DNA of 20,341 nt from a virus: positions 1 through 20,341 of the IMG/VR virus record IMGVR_UViG_3300042544_001159, one strand, 5' to 3'. Shown one piece after another: positions 10,711-17,754 of this stretch (position 1 is its first letter; every line of letters begins with the position of its first letter). A program made the translations under genes and the position numbers. The notes beneath the pieces are model-generated. The model was not told the origin of the DNA, made no database searches, and saw only the letters and a program-made list of their open reading frames with translations.

Positions 10711-13104
10711 ATGCCACAAATAACAATATACAAATCATTTGGAGATGTATCCGCTGGATATAATAGAGATATTTATTTTATCTTAGATAGGATAAAAAGA
10801 GGTAGTTCAAAGATACTTATTGAACAAATACGTAATTCTAATTTAGAGGATCAAAATAGCCTTAAAAAGAAACTTCCTGCCATTCTATTCAGTGGTACAT
10901 TTAGACAGCGTAATGATGCCTCTATTATCGAACATAGTGGTTTAATTTGTATTGACTTTGATAAGTTTGAAACCAATGATTTAATAAAGGAATTTAGAGT
11001 CCAATTAATAGAAGATGCCTACACATTTAGTGTGTTTACTTCACCTAGTGGTAATGGGCTTAAATGCCTTGTTAAAATACCAACTGAAATAGATAATCAT
11101 AAATTATACTTTGAGTCATTAAAAGAAAAATATAATTCAAAATACTTTGATATTTCATGTTCAAATATTAGCAGAATATGTTTTGAAAGTTATGATCCTG
11201 AAATACACATTAACGAAGATAGTTTGATATGGTCTGAGAAAAGCGAACCCGATATTTACGAAGTTGAAACAATTAATGTCAACATTCCTATAAGGTCGGA
11301 AAATAGAATAGTAGATAATCTTCGTAAATGGTTTACTAAATTCTCAATGAATGAAGGAGAGAGGAATAATAACCTATTCAAGTTAGCCATTGCATTCAAT
11401 GATTTTGGAGTTCCAAAAAACGTTTGCGAAAGCGTTTGTATGGAATATGTAAGGGAGGATTTTCCACTTCGTGAAATACAAACTATTATAAAAAGCGCTT
11501 ATCAACGTACAGGTAGTTTTGGGACTAAATTCTTTGAAGATACTTTCACTAAAGAAAAGATTGAAAAAAACATTAGAAGTGGTAAAGATATTAAAGCAAT
11601 TAAAAAACAATTCCCTGACTTGCAGGAAAATGAGATTGAGAACGCAATTGAAAACGTAAAGGAAAATATTAGTATAACTGATTTTTGGGAGTATTCAAGT
11701 AAGGGCAATATTCAAATTTTACAGCATAAATTTAAGTACTTCTTACAGGAACGTAATTTCTTTAAATTTTATCCGAGTAGTACAAATGGATTTATATTTA
11801 TTAAGATATTTGAAAACTTATTAGAGGAAACTAACAAGGATATGATTAAGGATTATACCCTTAATTATTTAGAGTTCAAAGAAGATATAGGAATGAAACC
11901 ATTTAATTATATGGCTGAAAAAACTAAATATTTTTCATTTGATTTCTTATCATTTTTAGAAACTAAAGAGGTCAAATTACTTGAAGATGATATTGATAAT
12001 TGCTATTTATATTTTAAAAACAAAATAGTATCAATCTCAAAGAATGAGATTAAGCAAATTGATTACATTGACTCCGAAGGTTATGTTTGGAAAAATCAAA
12101 TCATTGATAGGGATTTTGAGTATATTAAAATAGAATCATGCGTATTTGGTAAGTTTTTAAATTACATAGCTGGCGAAGATGTAAGTCGTTATAATTCTTT
12201 AAAATCGGTTATTGGGTATCTATTGCACTCATTCAAAACAAGTGCGAATAATAAGGCTATAATTCTTAACGATGAAACTATTTCAGATACTCCGAATGGT
12301 GGGAGTGGTAAGGGCTTATTTTGGAATGCTTTAAGTCAAATGAAAAAATTAAATAGTTTAGATGGAAAATCATTTAGCTTTGGGGACCAGTTTAAGTATC
12401 AAACAATTTCTGCAGATTGTCAAATATTAGTGTTCGACGATGTAAAGAAAAACTTTGACTTTGAGAGCTTATTTAGTCTTATAACAGAAGGTATAACTTT
12501 AGAGCGTAAAGGTCAACTGGCTATTAAATTACCCGTTAAGAAAAGCCCGAAAATATTAATTACAACTAACTACACGGTAGGTGGCGTTGGTGGATCATTC
12601 GAGCGTCGAAAGTTTGAAGTTGAGTTTAGTAGTTTCTTTAATGCAAACAACACACCTTTAAAAGTATTTAATCATTTATTATTTGACGAATGGAGCGAAA
12701 TAGAATGGAAAAAATTTGATAATTTCATGATTGAATGTGTGCAATATTATTTAGCAAATGGATTGGTTCAGCATGAGTTTAAGAATCTTGAAGTACGTAA
12801 ATTTATTAATAAAACATCGAGTGAATTTTATGAGTTTGTTAATGAAACCGAACATTTACAAACGGGTGTAAGAATTATAAACCAAGTATTTTTTGAGGAA
12901 TTCTTAAACGATTATCCTGACTTTAGAAAGTGGTTAACTAGAAAAAAATTAAAGCAATGGATTGATGTTTATTGTCAATTTAAAGGATATGAAGTAGAAC
13001 ATGGCAAATGTCATTTAGGAGTTTACTTTGAGATACTAGATAAAACGAAACCGAAAAAAAACGATATAACAACCGAACCAATTGATGATGGATTAATATT
13101 TTAA
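10711..13104 (+). CDS. BT4734-like primase fused to SF3-type helicase
   Basis: 797 residues, the largest gene here. N-terminal region (about 1-180) resembles the BT4734/VirE-N type archaeo-eukaryotic primase domain: SGLICIDFDKF (76-86) with the metal-binding D82/D84 motif, FTSPSGNGLKCLVKI (109-123) for the S-x-G-x-G-x-K/H nucleotide site, and SNISRICF (151-158). A middle helical linker (about 190-330) leads to a D5-like helicase: Walker A NGGSGKG (529-535, K534), Walker B ILVFDDV (572-578), sensor KILITTNY (614-621) and arginine finger ERRKFEVEF (631-639). Primer synthesis plus unwinding at the phage fork is the expected role. The next gene starts two bases after the stop. Confidence 0.85.
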   Translation: MPQITIYKSFGDVSAGYNRDIYFILDRIKRGSSKILIEQIRNSNLEDQNSLKKKLPAILFSGTFRQRNDASIIEHSGLICIDFDKFETNDLIKEFRVQLIEDAYTFSVFTSPSGNGLKCLVKIPTEIDNHKLYFESLKEKYNSKYFDISCSNISRICFESYDPEIHINEDSLIWSEKSEPDIYEVETINVNIPIRSENRIVDNLRKWFTKFSMNEGERNNNLFKLAIAFNDFGVPKNVCESVCMEYVREDFPLREIQTIIKSAYQRTGSFGTKFFEDTFTKEKIEKNIRSGKDIKAIKKQFPDLQENEIENAIENVKENISITDFWEYSSKGNIQILQHKFKYFLQERNFFKFYPSSTNGFIFIKIFENLLEETNKDMIKDYTLNYLEFKEDIGMKPFNYMAEKTKYFSFDFLSFLETKEVKLLEDDIDNCYLYFKNKIVSISKNEIKQIDYIDSEGYVWKNQIIDRDFEYIKIESCVFGKFLNYIAGEDVSRYNSLKSVIGYLLHSFKTSANNKAIILNDETISDTPNGGSGKGLFWNALSQMKKLNSLDGKSFSFGDQFKYQTISADCQILVFDDVKKNFDFESLFSLITEGITLERKGQLAIKLPVKKSPKILITTNYTVGGVGGSFERRKFEVEFSSFFNANNTPLKVFNHLLFDEWSEIEWKKFDNFMIECVQYYLANGLVQHEFKNLEVRKFINKTSSEFYEFVNETEHLQTGVRIINQVFFEEFLNDYPDFRKWLTRKKLKQWIDVYCQFKGYEVEHGKCHLGVYFEILDKTKPKKNDITTEPIDDGLIF

Positions 13105-13105
13105 C

Positions 13106-13612
13106 ATGAATAGAAAAACTAAACAAAGATTTTTAGATGCAAAGCGAATGAACTTAATCAGAAAATATCCAACATGGAATGAAGAGGAGTTAAAAAGTTT
13201 CAGTCATTACACAAAAACCGACAATGGAGCTAATGGGTTAACCAGGTGCATTATTGACTGGATCACATTCAATGGTGGGCAAGCAGAGCGAATAAATACA
13301 ATGGGTAGACGTATAGACAATAGAGAGACAATAACCGATGTTATGGGCTACACTAGAACAATCGGTTCGGTATCATGGCAAAAAGGTACAGGAACGAAAG
13401 GGAGTGCTGATATAAGCGCTACAATCCCAATGCAAGTAAATGGTATCAAATTTGGAGTAAGTGTCAAAATAGAGGTAAAATATGGCAAGGATAGGCAAAG
13501 CGAAGACCAAAAGAAATACGAGCACACAATTAATGAAGCTGGGGGTATTTATGTTATTGCTCGAAACATTGATGAATTTATTGAATGGTACGATGAAACT
13601 TTTAAAAATTAA
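13106..13612 (+). CDS. VRR-NUC-like PD-(D/E)XK nuclease
   Basis: 168 residues. VRR-NUC and related small nucleases cut branched or nicked DNA, and standalone phage forms are thought to act as junction resolvases. Motifs: NGGQAERINTMGR (56-68) with E61; GTKGSADISATI (96-107) with D102; VKIEVKYGKDRQSEDQ (120-135) giving E123-x-K125; followed by the Gln/Lys helix DQKKYEHTINEAGGIYVIA (134-152), the usual end of the domain. All catalytic positions are present. It sits directly after the primase-helicase, consistent with resolving replication intermediates before packaging. Substrate is inferred from family and place. Confidence 0.75.
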   Translation: MNRKTKQRFLDAKRMNLIRKYPTWNEEELKSFSHYTKTDNGANGLTRCIIDWITFNGGQAERINTMGRRIDNRETITDVMGYTRTIGSVSWQKGTGTKGSADISATIPMQVNGIKFGVSVKIEVKYGKDRQSEDQKKYEHTINEAGGIYVIARNIDEFIEWYDETFKN

Positions 13613-13615
13613 TAT

Positions 13616-13888
13616 ATGAAACAAGATAAAAAACAAACAGCAGTAGATTGGTTAATTAATGAAATAAAAATAGCAAGAAAACTATGTGATGACCTAAGTA
13701 TGGAAATGGATATTTGGCACACATTGGATGTACTAATAGCTAAAGAAAAACAAGCCAAACAAATAGAAAAGGACCAAATAATATTTACGAAGGTAAGTAG
13801 TTGTAATTCTCAAAATTGTGAAAAACCATTTAAAGAAAAGTTAAAATGTTCATGTGGTCCTTATTTTTACGATAAAACTTTTAAATAA
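13616..13888 (+). CDS. Small protein of the QTAVDWL type with Cys-rich tail
   Basis: 90 residues. The opening KKQTAVDWLINEIKIARK repeats the pattern seen in the protein at 4722 (QQTAVEWLYQQLND), making them likely paralogues. The middle is helical and Lys/Glu-rich. The C-terminal 30 residues hold four cysteines in CNSQNC and CSC arrangements, which could bind a metal, but spacing does not match a standard zinc ribbon. It lies between the nuclease and a small gene at 13942, after a three-base gap. Function unknown. Confidence 0.65.
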   Translation: MKQDKKQTAVDWLINEIKIARKLCDDLSMEMDIWHTLDVLIAKEKQAKQIEKDQIIFTKVSSCNSQNCEKPFKEKLKCSCGPYFYDKTFK

Positions 13889-13941
13889 CATGCCTTATAT
13901 TACACATAACAATCATTAACAAGTAAATTATATAACACATT

Positions 13942-14151
13942 ATGCAAATAGAATTTAAAATTACAGGTGAAGACCAAAACGAGCTCATGCCGTACTTTCA
14001 AGCGCAAAATAGAGATGCTTTTTTATTCGAATTATTCCACAATTTTTTTAGGCAATGGAAAAATACAGATGGACTAGTTGATATCGAAGATGTTAAAGAA
14101 AAGTTATTTGAGTTAAAGAATGAACACAATGTTATTTTAATCGACTATTAA
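13942..14151 (+). CDS. Small acidic protein, unknown
   Basis: 69 residues: MQIEFKITGEDQNELMPYFQAQNRDAFLFELFHNFFRQWKNTDG. Strand-turn-helix start, then an aromatic-rich helix and an acidic end. The order of (F/I)TGEDxxE, then AFxFELxHNxxRQ, recalls short hypothetical proteins of Bacteroidota phages with no known role. A gap of 53 A/T-rich bases precedes it and may contain its own weak promoter, not identified with confidence. Confidence 0.6.
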   Translation: MQIEFKITGEDQNELMPYFQAQNRDAFLFELFHNFFRQWKNTDGLVDIEDVKEKLFELKNEHNVILIDY

Positions 14152-14156
14152 TACAC

Positions 14157-14164
14157 TAACTTTG
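14157..14164 (+). promoter_or_regulatory. Possible -7 box before the sigma-like gene
   Basis: TAACTTTG matches TAnnTTTG and lies in the 31-base gap before the regulator gene. The upstream -33 TTTG is poor (ATTT/TTTT around 14134-14138). If used, the RNA would start about five bases before ATG 14173. Confidence 0.35.
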
Positions 14165-14182
14165 TTTTCCAAATGAATCTAA

Positions 14183-14641
14183 TTGATTGACATAGTTCAA
14201 GAATACCCAATCCTAATAGAAGCCAGTAAGAAGATTACAGGCGGTCATGAATTGCATCTTGACTTACTTCATTATGCAATTGAGGAACTTTATTCAAAGT
14301 CAAATTATAATGAGATTATTAATAGTGGAGGGTTGAGGTTTTATATAGTTAGAATCATGCTTACTCAATGGCGTTCGAATACAGGACCGTTTTATAAGAT
14401 GTTTTTTAACCAAAAATCAAATGAAATAGTAGGTGATTTTATTTACGAAGATGAATATGATTTTAATGAGCTTGAATACATTAAGGCACTAGACGGCTTA
14501 GCGTGGTATGATAAAGAATTATTTAAGATATTCAGTGACAAACAACACACTATATCAAGCCTATCTAGAGAGACAGGAATCCCGAGGTCTAGTGTTGATG
14601 TTACAATAAAAAAAGTACGCAAAATATTAAGGAAACTATGA
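14183..14641 (+). CDS. Sigma-70 region 4-like HTH transcription regulator
   Basis: 152 residues. The C-terminal part HTISSLSRETGIPRSSVDVTIKKVRKILRKL (122-152) is a helix-turn-helix of the sigma region 4/LuxR-like type. The N-terminal part (HELHLDLLHYAIEELY, INSGGLRFYIVRIMLTQWRSNTGPFYKMF) matches my memory of a Bacteroidota phage family often described as sigma-like. The start is uncertain: an in-frame stop (14180-14182) precedes TTG 14183, the first usable codon. A better-looking ATG at 14173 is out of frame because of an ATTGATTG duplication (see findings). The gene overlaps the phosphoesterase by ATGA. Likely job: switching on later phage genes, by inference. Confidence 0.7.
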   Translation: MIDIVQEYPILIEASKKITGGHELHLDLLHYAIEELYSKSNYNEIINSGGLRFYIVRIMLTQWRSNTGPFYKMFFNQKSNEIVGDFIYEDEYDFNELEYIKALDGLAWYDKELFKIFSDKQHTISSLSRETGIPRSSVDVTIKKVRKILRKL

Positions 14642-15270
14642 GTAAAGTTTTAATAATCGGAGATATACACGAACCTTTTTGTTTGGATGGTTACATAGAC
14701 CATTGCAAAAAACAATATAAACAGTTCAATTGTAACAAGGTAGTATTTATCGGAGATATAATCGATAGTCATTATTCATCGTTTCACAATACGGATCCAG
14801 ATGGATTGAGCGCAAAGGATGAGCTCAATGTTTCAATAAAGAAGTTAAGAAAGTGGCACAAGGCATTCCCTAACGCAACTGTTATAATCGGTAACCACGA
14901 TAGAATTGTGGCCCGTAAAGCCCTAGCAAATGGAATAAGCGCAAAATGGATAAAAGAATATAAAGACGTACTTGAAGTACCTACATGGAATTTTAAAACA
15001 GATGAGACAATTGATAATGTTTACTACGTACATGGTGAAGGTTCGACTGCATTTACAAAGGCTAAAGACCAATTTAGATCCGTTGTAGCTGGGCACACAC
15101 ACACAAAGTGTTACATTGAATTTGTTAACAACGTGTTCGGTATGCAAGTTGGTTGCGGAGTGGATAAGGATAGTTACGCAATGGCATACGCAAAGAATTA
15201 CGCACCGCCTCAAATAGCTTGCGGAGTGGTTATTGATGGTAAATTACCGATTATAATAAAAATGCACTAA
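14638..15270 (+). CDS. Calcineurin-like metallophosphoesterase
   Basis: 210 residues with the full two-metal signature: GDIH (8-11), GDIID (39-43), GNHD (85-88), H132 in VHGEG and GHTH (152-155). Such enzymes hydrolyse phosphomonoesters or diesters; substrates range from proteins (lambda phosphatase) to DNA ends (SbcD/Mre11), cyclic nucleotides and RNA repair products. No extra capping or DNA-binding domain is present. The start overlaps the sigma-like regulator by four bases, so they are co-translated, hinting at a shared role in redirecting transcription or nucleotide metabolism, which is only inferred. Confidence 0.85.
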   Translation: MSKVLIIGDIHEPFCLDGYIDHCKKQYKQFNCNKVVFIGDIIDSHYSSFHNTDPDGLSAKDELNVSIKKLRKWHKAFPNATVIIGNHDRIVARKALANGISAKWIKEYKDVLEVPTWNFKTDETIDNVYYVHGEGSTAFTKAKDQFRSVVAGHTHTKCYIEFVNNVFGMQVGCGVDKDSYAMAYAKNYAPPQIACGVVIDGKLPIIIKMH

Positions 15271-15287
15271 AATATATATTTACTAAT

Positions 15288-15572
15288 ATGAAATGGAAAT
15301 TTGAAAACATAGATATTATATTCAGTTGTCATGAGAATGACTTTGAAAGAACTAGTAATTACTCACGAAATAAACTAAATACAAATGATAGAATTATTTA
15401 TCTTGACGGTGCTGTTGTCAATGGCAACGATAGCGTTAATACTGAATCCGATTTACTCGAAAGTGTTGAAACTGATATCAATACTAACGAACATAAACCT
15501 AGAAGGAAAGCCGTTAAAGTGTCCGACGTGCCTACCGTTTTGGATAACGATGATAGTCCTATTGATTACTAG
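15288..15572 (+). CDS. Hydrophilic protein overlapped by a membrane protein
   Basis: 94 residues. The N-terminal half has a possible small fold (MKWKFENIDIIFSCHENDFERTSNYSRNKL); the C-terminal half is acidic, Asn/Asp-rich and disordered-looking (TESDLLESVETDINTNEHKPRRKAVKVSDVPTVLDNDDSPIDY). It starts 17 bases after the phosphoesterase, the normal operon spacing. From 15385 onward it shares its DNA with another frame coding the membrane protein, so one of two explanations holds: a true overlap of two genes, or one frame being a shadow. The normal start position favours translation; the family is not recognised. Confidence 0.55.
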   Translation: MKWKFENIDIIFSCHENDFERTSNYSRNKLNTNDRIIYLDGAVVNGNDSVNTESDLLESVETDINTNEHKPRRKAVKVSDVPTVLDNDDSPIDY

Positions 15573-15654
15573 AGTAGATATACCTATGGTAATATTATTG
15601 AGCTTTAGTGCTTCTTACTTAGGTGAATACTTTTATAAACAATTGACTACATGA
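15385..15654 (+). CDS. Small membrane protein with CPxC motif
   Basis: 89 residues in a frame different from the gene at 15288, with 188 bases of overlap. Hydrophobic segments at about 2-22, 51-62 and 65-80. Between them lies GKPLKCPTCLPFWITM (41-56), close to the K-P-x-x-C-x-x-C-x-x-F-W pattern of small membrane proteins in many Bacteroidota phages, so this frame is likely real. The two cysteines may bind metal or form a disulfide. Its stop overlaps the next gene's start by four bases (ATGA at 15651), also favouring translation. Function unknown. Confidence 0.65.
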   Translation: MIELFILTVLLSMATIALILNPIYSKVLKLISILTNINLEGKPLKCPTCLPFWITMIVLLITRVDIPMVILLSFSASYLGEYFYKQLTT

Positions 15655-15998
15655 GAAAGACATTCAAATTAAATATATTCTATTGTAAAGTAAATTTTAT
15701 CCTTTCAAAGGATATAATTAAGGACGTACAAAAGATATTCAAAAAAAATAAAGAAGTATTTGAATTAGACTGCGAGCTTGAAGGCATTGTTTTTTATTTT
15801 ACGATTAGTGAATACTTTATTATCATTAACGAGAATTATTTATCTCATAATACATTGGCTCATGAGATATATCATTTAGTGGTTAAAGTAACGGAGCCTA
15901 GGGATATAACAGACGAAGAGACGCAATCATGGTTATGTGGGGAGCTAACCCAAGACATATATAAATTTTTAGAAACAAACAAAGTAACAATAAAATGA
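15651..15998 (+). CDS. HExxH zincin-like metallopeptidase
   Basis: 115 residues. LAHEIYHLV (69-77) is the zinc-binding HExxH motif (H71, E72, H75), followed by TDEETQSWLCGELTQDIYKFL (87-107), where E89/E90 probably supplies the third ligand as in gluzincin-type small peptidases. The pattern matches short phage/ICE proteins in Bacteroidota annotated as putative metallopeptidases; some IrrE-like relatives cleave repressors. No signal peptide, so it acts in the cytoplasm. Overlaps the membrane protein upstream and the CGSC protein downstream (ATGA). Targets are unknown; cutting a host or phage regulator is speculative. Confidence 0.65.
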   Translation: MRKTFKLNIFYCKVNFILSKDIIKDVQKIFKKNKEVFELDCELEGIVFYFTISEYFIIINENYLSHNTLAHEIYHLVVKVTEPRDITDEETQSWLCGELTQDIYKFLETNKVTIK

Positions 15999-16210
15999 CA
16001 ATGATAGTAAGCGAACAAGACAAAGAATTATTACTTGAAAATAGTAAGATAATTTTAGACATTACAACAGGATATAAGCCTAACGAATTGAAGGTATTAT
16101 ATGATTTGCATAATCGAATTTACAGCACTAATAAGACTCCAAACGGTTGCGGTTCGTGCATTAGGAGTGTAATCGTATCATTACAAAAAGCATTGTCTAA
16201 AGTTATATGA
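15995..16210 (+). CDS. Small protein with CGSC motif, unknown
   Basis: 71 residues, overlapping the gene before and the one after (ATGA at each end). The order ELKVLYDLHNRIYSTNKTPNGCGSCIRSVIVSLQKAL, that is a helix, a Cys-Gly-Ser-Cys turn, then a basic helix, is a recurring short protein in Bacteroidota phages. The CxxC pair could bind metal or be redox active, but two cysteines alone do not make a zinc ribbon unless it dimerises. It sits right before the methyltransferase and may be its partner by position only. Confidence 0.65.
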   Translation: MTMIVSEQDKELLLENSKIILDITTGYKPNELKVLYDLHNRIYSTNKTPNGCGSCIRSVIVSLQKALSKVI

Positions 16211-17400
16211 AAATAAAATTAAACCCGAACAATCCACGGATAATTAAGGATGATAAATTTAAAAAGTTAGTTCAATCAATAAAGAACTTTCCAGAAATGC
16301 TTGACATCAGACCTATCGTAGTTAATAAAGAAGGTATTATTTTAGGTGGCAATATGCGATTTAAAGCATGTATAGAAGCTGGCATTAAAGAACCGCCTCA
16401 TGTAGTAGTTGACTTAACAGAAGACCAGCAAAAGGAGTTTCTTATTAAAGATAATGTAAGCGGTGGAGAATGGGATTGGGATGCGCTTGCAAGTGAATGG
16501 GATGTTGAACAATTAGATAGCTGGGGATTGGATATGCCTAACGTTGAGGTTGAAGAATTAGAAGCCGAAGAAGATAATTTTGATGCACCCGAAGGCGGGA
16601 TTGAAACGGATATTGTTATAGGTGATTTATTTGAGATTGGTGAGCATAGATTGCTTTGTGGGGATAGTACAGATAGCGATGCAGTTTTAAGGTTAATGAA
16701 TGAATGTAAAGCTAATTTATTAATGACTTCACCGCCTTATTGGGTTGGCAAAGATTACGAAATACAAGAAAGTGAAGAAGAAATAGAAAAATTTATTATT
16801 GATATAGCAAACACTTCCTTATTGGCTATGCACGATAACTATTCAAGAATTATTATTAATACAGGTACAGGAAGGGCTACATCTTTAAAGAGTGAAAAAG
16901 ATACAAGGGTTATTTTATTACTTGATAAATGGGTAAATATTTTACTAGCTAATGAATGGAAATTGAGATATATAAGGCATTGGATAAAAGGTGGTGGTGC
17001 ATCAACACCAAGAAGACCCATTGATGATGTGGTTTATTGTGGTATAGAGTATTTATTAACATTTTACAAAGCAGGAAGTAAAAGTAGAGGGCAAAATAGA
17101 ATTAGTGAATCTTGGGTACAACAAAGCGATTGGACAGATATAAAAGGAGATAAGCAAGAAAATAAAGCAGGATTTCCTGTAGAATTACCTGCTAGATATA
17201 TCAAACTTTATTCATTAGAAGATGAAATAGTTTATGAACCATTTACAGGCAATGGAACTACAATAGTAGCTGCACATCAACTTAAGCGCAAATGTTACGG
17301 AATGGAATTAGACCCGAAATATTGTCAAGTAATAATTGATAGAATGAAAAAACTAGACCCGACATTGGTAATTAAACGAAATGGAATTGAAATAAAATAA
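16207..17400 (+). CDS. ParB-domain/DNA methyltransferase fusion
   Basis: 397 residues. N-terminal ParB/Srx-like domain (about 1-90): LNPNNPRIIKDDKF, IRPIVVNKEGIILGGNMRFKACIEAG with the GGxxR box (47-51). A helical and acidic linker (90-135) joins a class beta methyltransferase: TSPPYW (174-179, motif IV) precedes EPFTGNGTT (344-352, SAM-binding motif I), the order of beta enzymes. TSPPYW is the form typical of N4-cytosine methylases, whereas N6-adenine enzymes usually have DPPY. Likely role: modifying phage DNA to evade host restriction, or hypomethylation-linked control of packaging just upstream of terminase. No restriction partner is seen. Confidence 0.85.
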   Translation: MKIKLNPNNPRIIKDDKFKKLVQSIKNFPEMLDIRPIVVNKEGIILGGNMRFKACIEAGIKEPPHVVVDLTEDQQKEFLIKDNVSGGEWDWDALASEWDVEQLDSWGLDMPNVEVEELEAEEDNFDAPEGGIETDIVIGDLFEIGEHRLLCGDSTDSDAVLRLMNECKANLLMTSPPYWVGKDYEIQESEEEIEKFIIDIANTSLLAMHDNYSRIIINTGTGRATSLKSEKDTRVILLLDKWVNILLANEWKLRYIRHWIKGGGASTPRRPIDDVVYCGIEYLLTFYKAGSKSRGQNRISESWVQQSDWTDIKGDKQENKAGFPVELPARYIKLYSLEDEIVYEPFTGNGTTIVAAHQLKRKCYGMELDPKYCQVIIDRMKKLDPTLVIKRNGIEIK

Positions 17401-17421
17401 CAACGAGAATACAACTTTGAT

Positions 17422-17754
17422 ATGGCAAATAAAGATATAGAACCAAGATGGAATAAAGGCGAAAGCGGTAACCCAAACGGAAGACCGAAAGGTTCAAAGA
17501 ATCGAAGTACGATTGCACGTCGATGGCTTGAGGTTAACCAGAATTTAAAGAATCCATTAACGGGTGAAAGTGAAACTATGAGTCAAGAAGATTTGATGAC
17601 ATTGGCATTGATTAAGAAAGCTCGTGAAGGTGATACGAACGCTTACAAAGCATTAATGGATAGCGGTTACGGAGCACCAGTACAACAAGTTGAAAACGAC
17701 ATCACAATAAAAGAATTCGACATTTCTAAACTCTATAATGGAGAAGCACAGTAG
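17422..17754 (+). CDS. Terminase small subunit-like (DUF5681-type)
   Basis: 110 residues. The opening WNKGESGNPNGRPKGSKNRSTIARRW (10-35) is the conserved KGxSGNPxGRPKGSKN signature of DUF5681-type proteins, found just upstream of phage large terminases and taken to be DNA-recognition subunits. The rest is helical (EDLMTLALIKKAREGDTNAYKALMDSGYGAP), consistent with an oligomerising HTH-like domain. It overlaps the large subunit by 17 bases, the usual terS-terL layout. Role: binding phage DNA and presenting it to the motor. Confidence 0.75.
   Translation: MANKDIEPRWNKGESGNPNGRPKGSKNRSTIARRWLEVNQNLKNPLTGESETMSQEDLMTLALIKKAREGDTNAYKALMDSGYGAPVQQVENDITIKEFDISKLYNGEAQ

Noticed and set aside
14923-15213. 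Cys-rich antisense frame within the phosphoesterase gene
   Set aside because: The sense strand carries all metallophosphoesterase motifs; the Cys residues come from reverse-reading Ala/Thr/His codons.
17405-17419. TACAACTTTG before the small terminase gene
   Set aside because: The spacing within the -7 box is wrong for TAnnTTTG, and no -33 box is seen; it only faintly resembles the box before the sigma-like gene.
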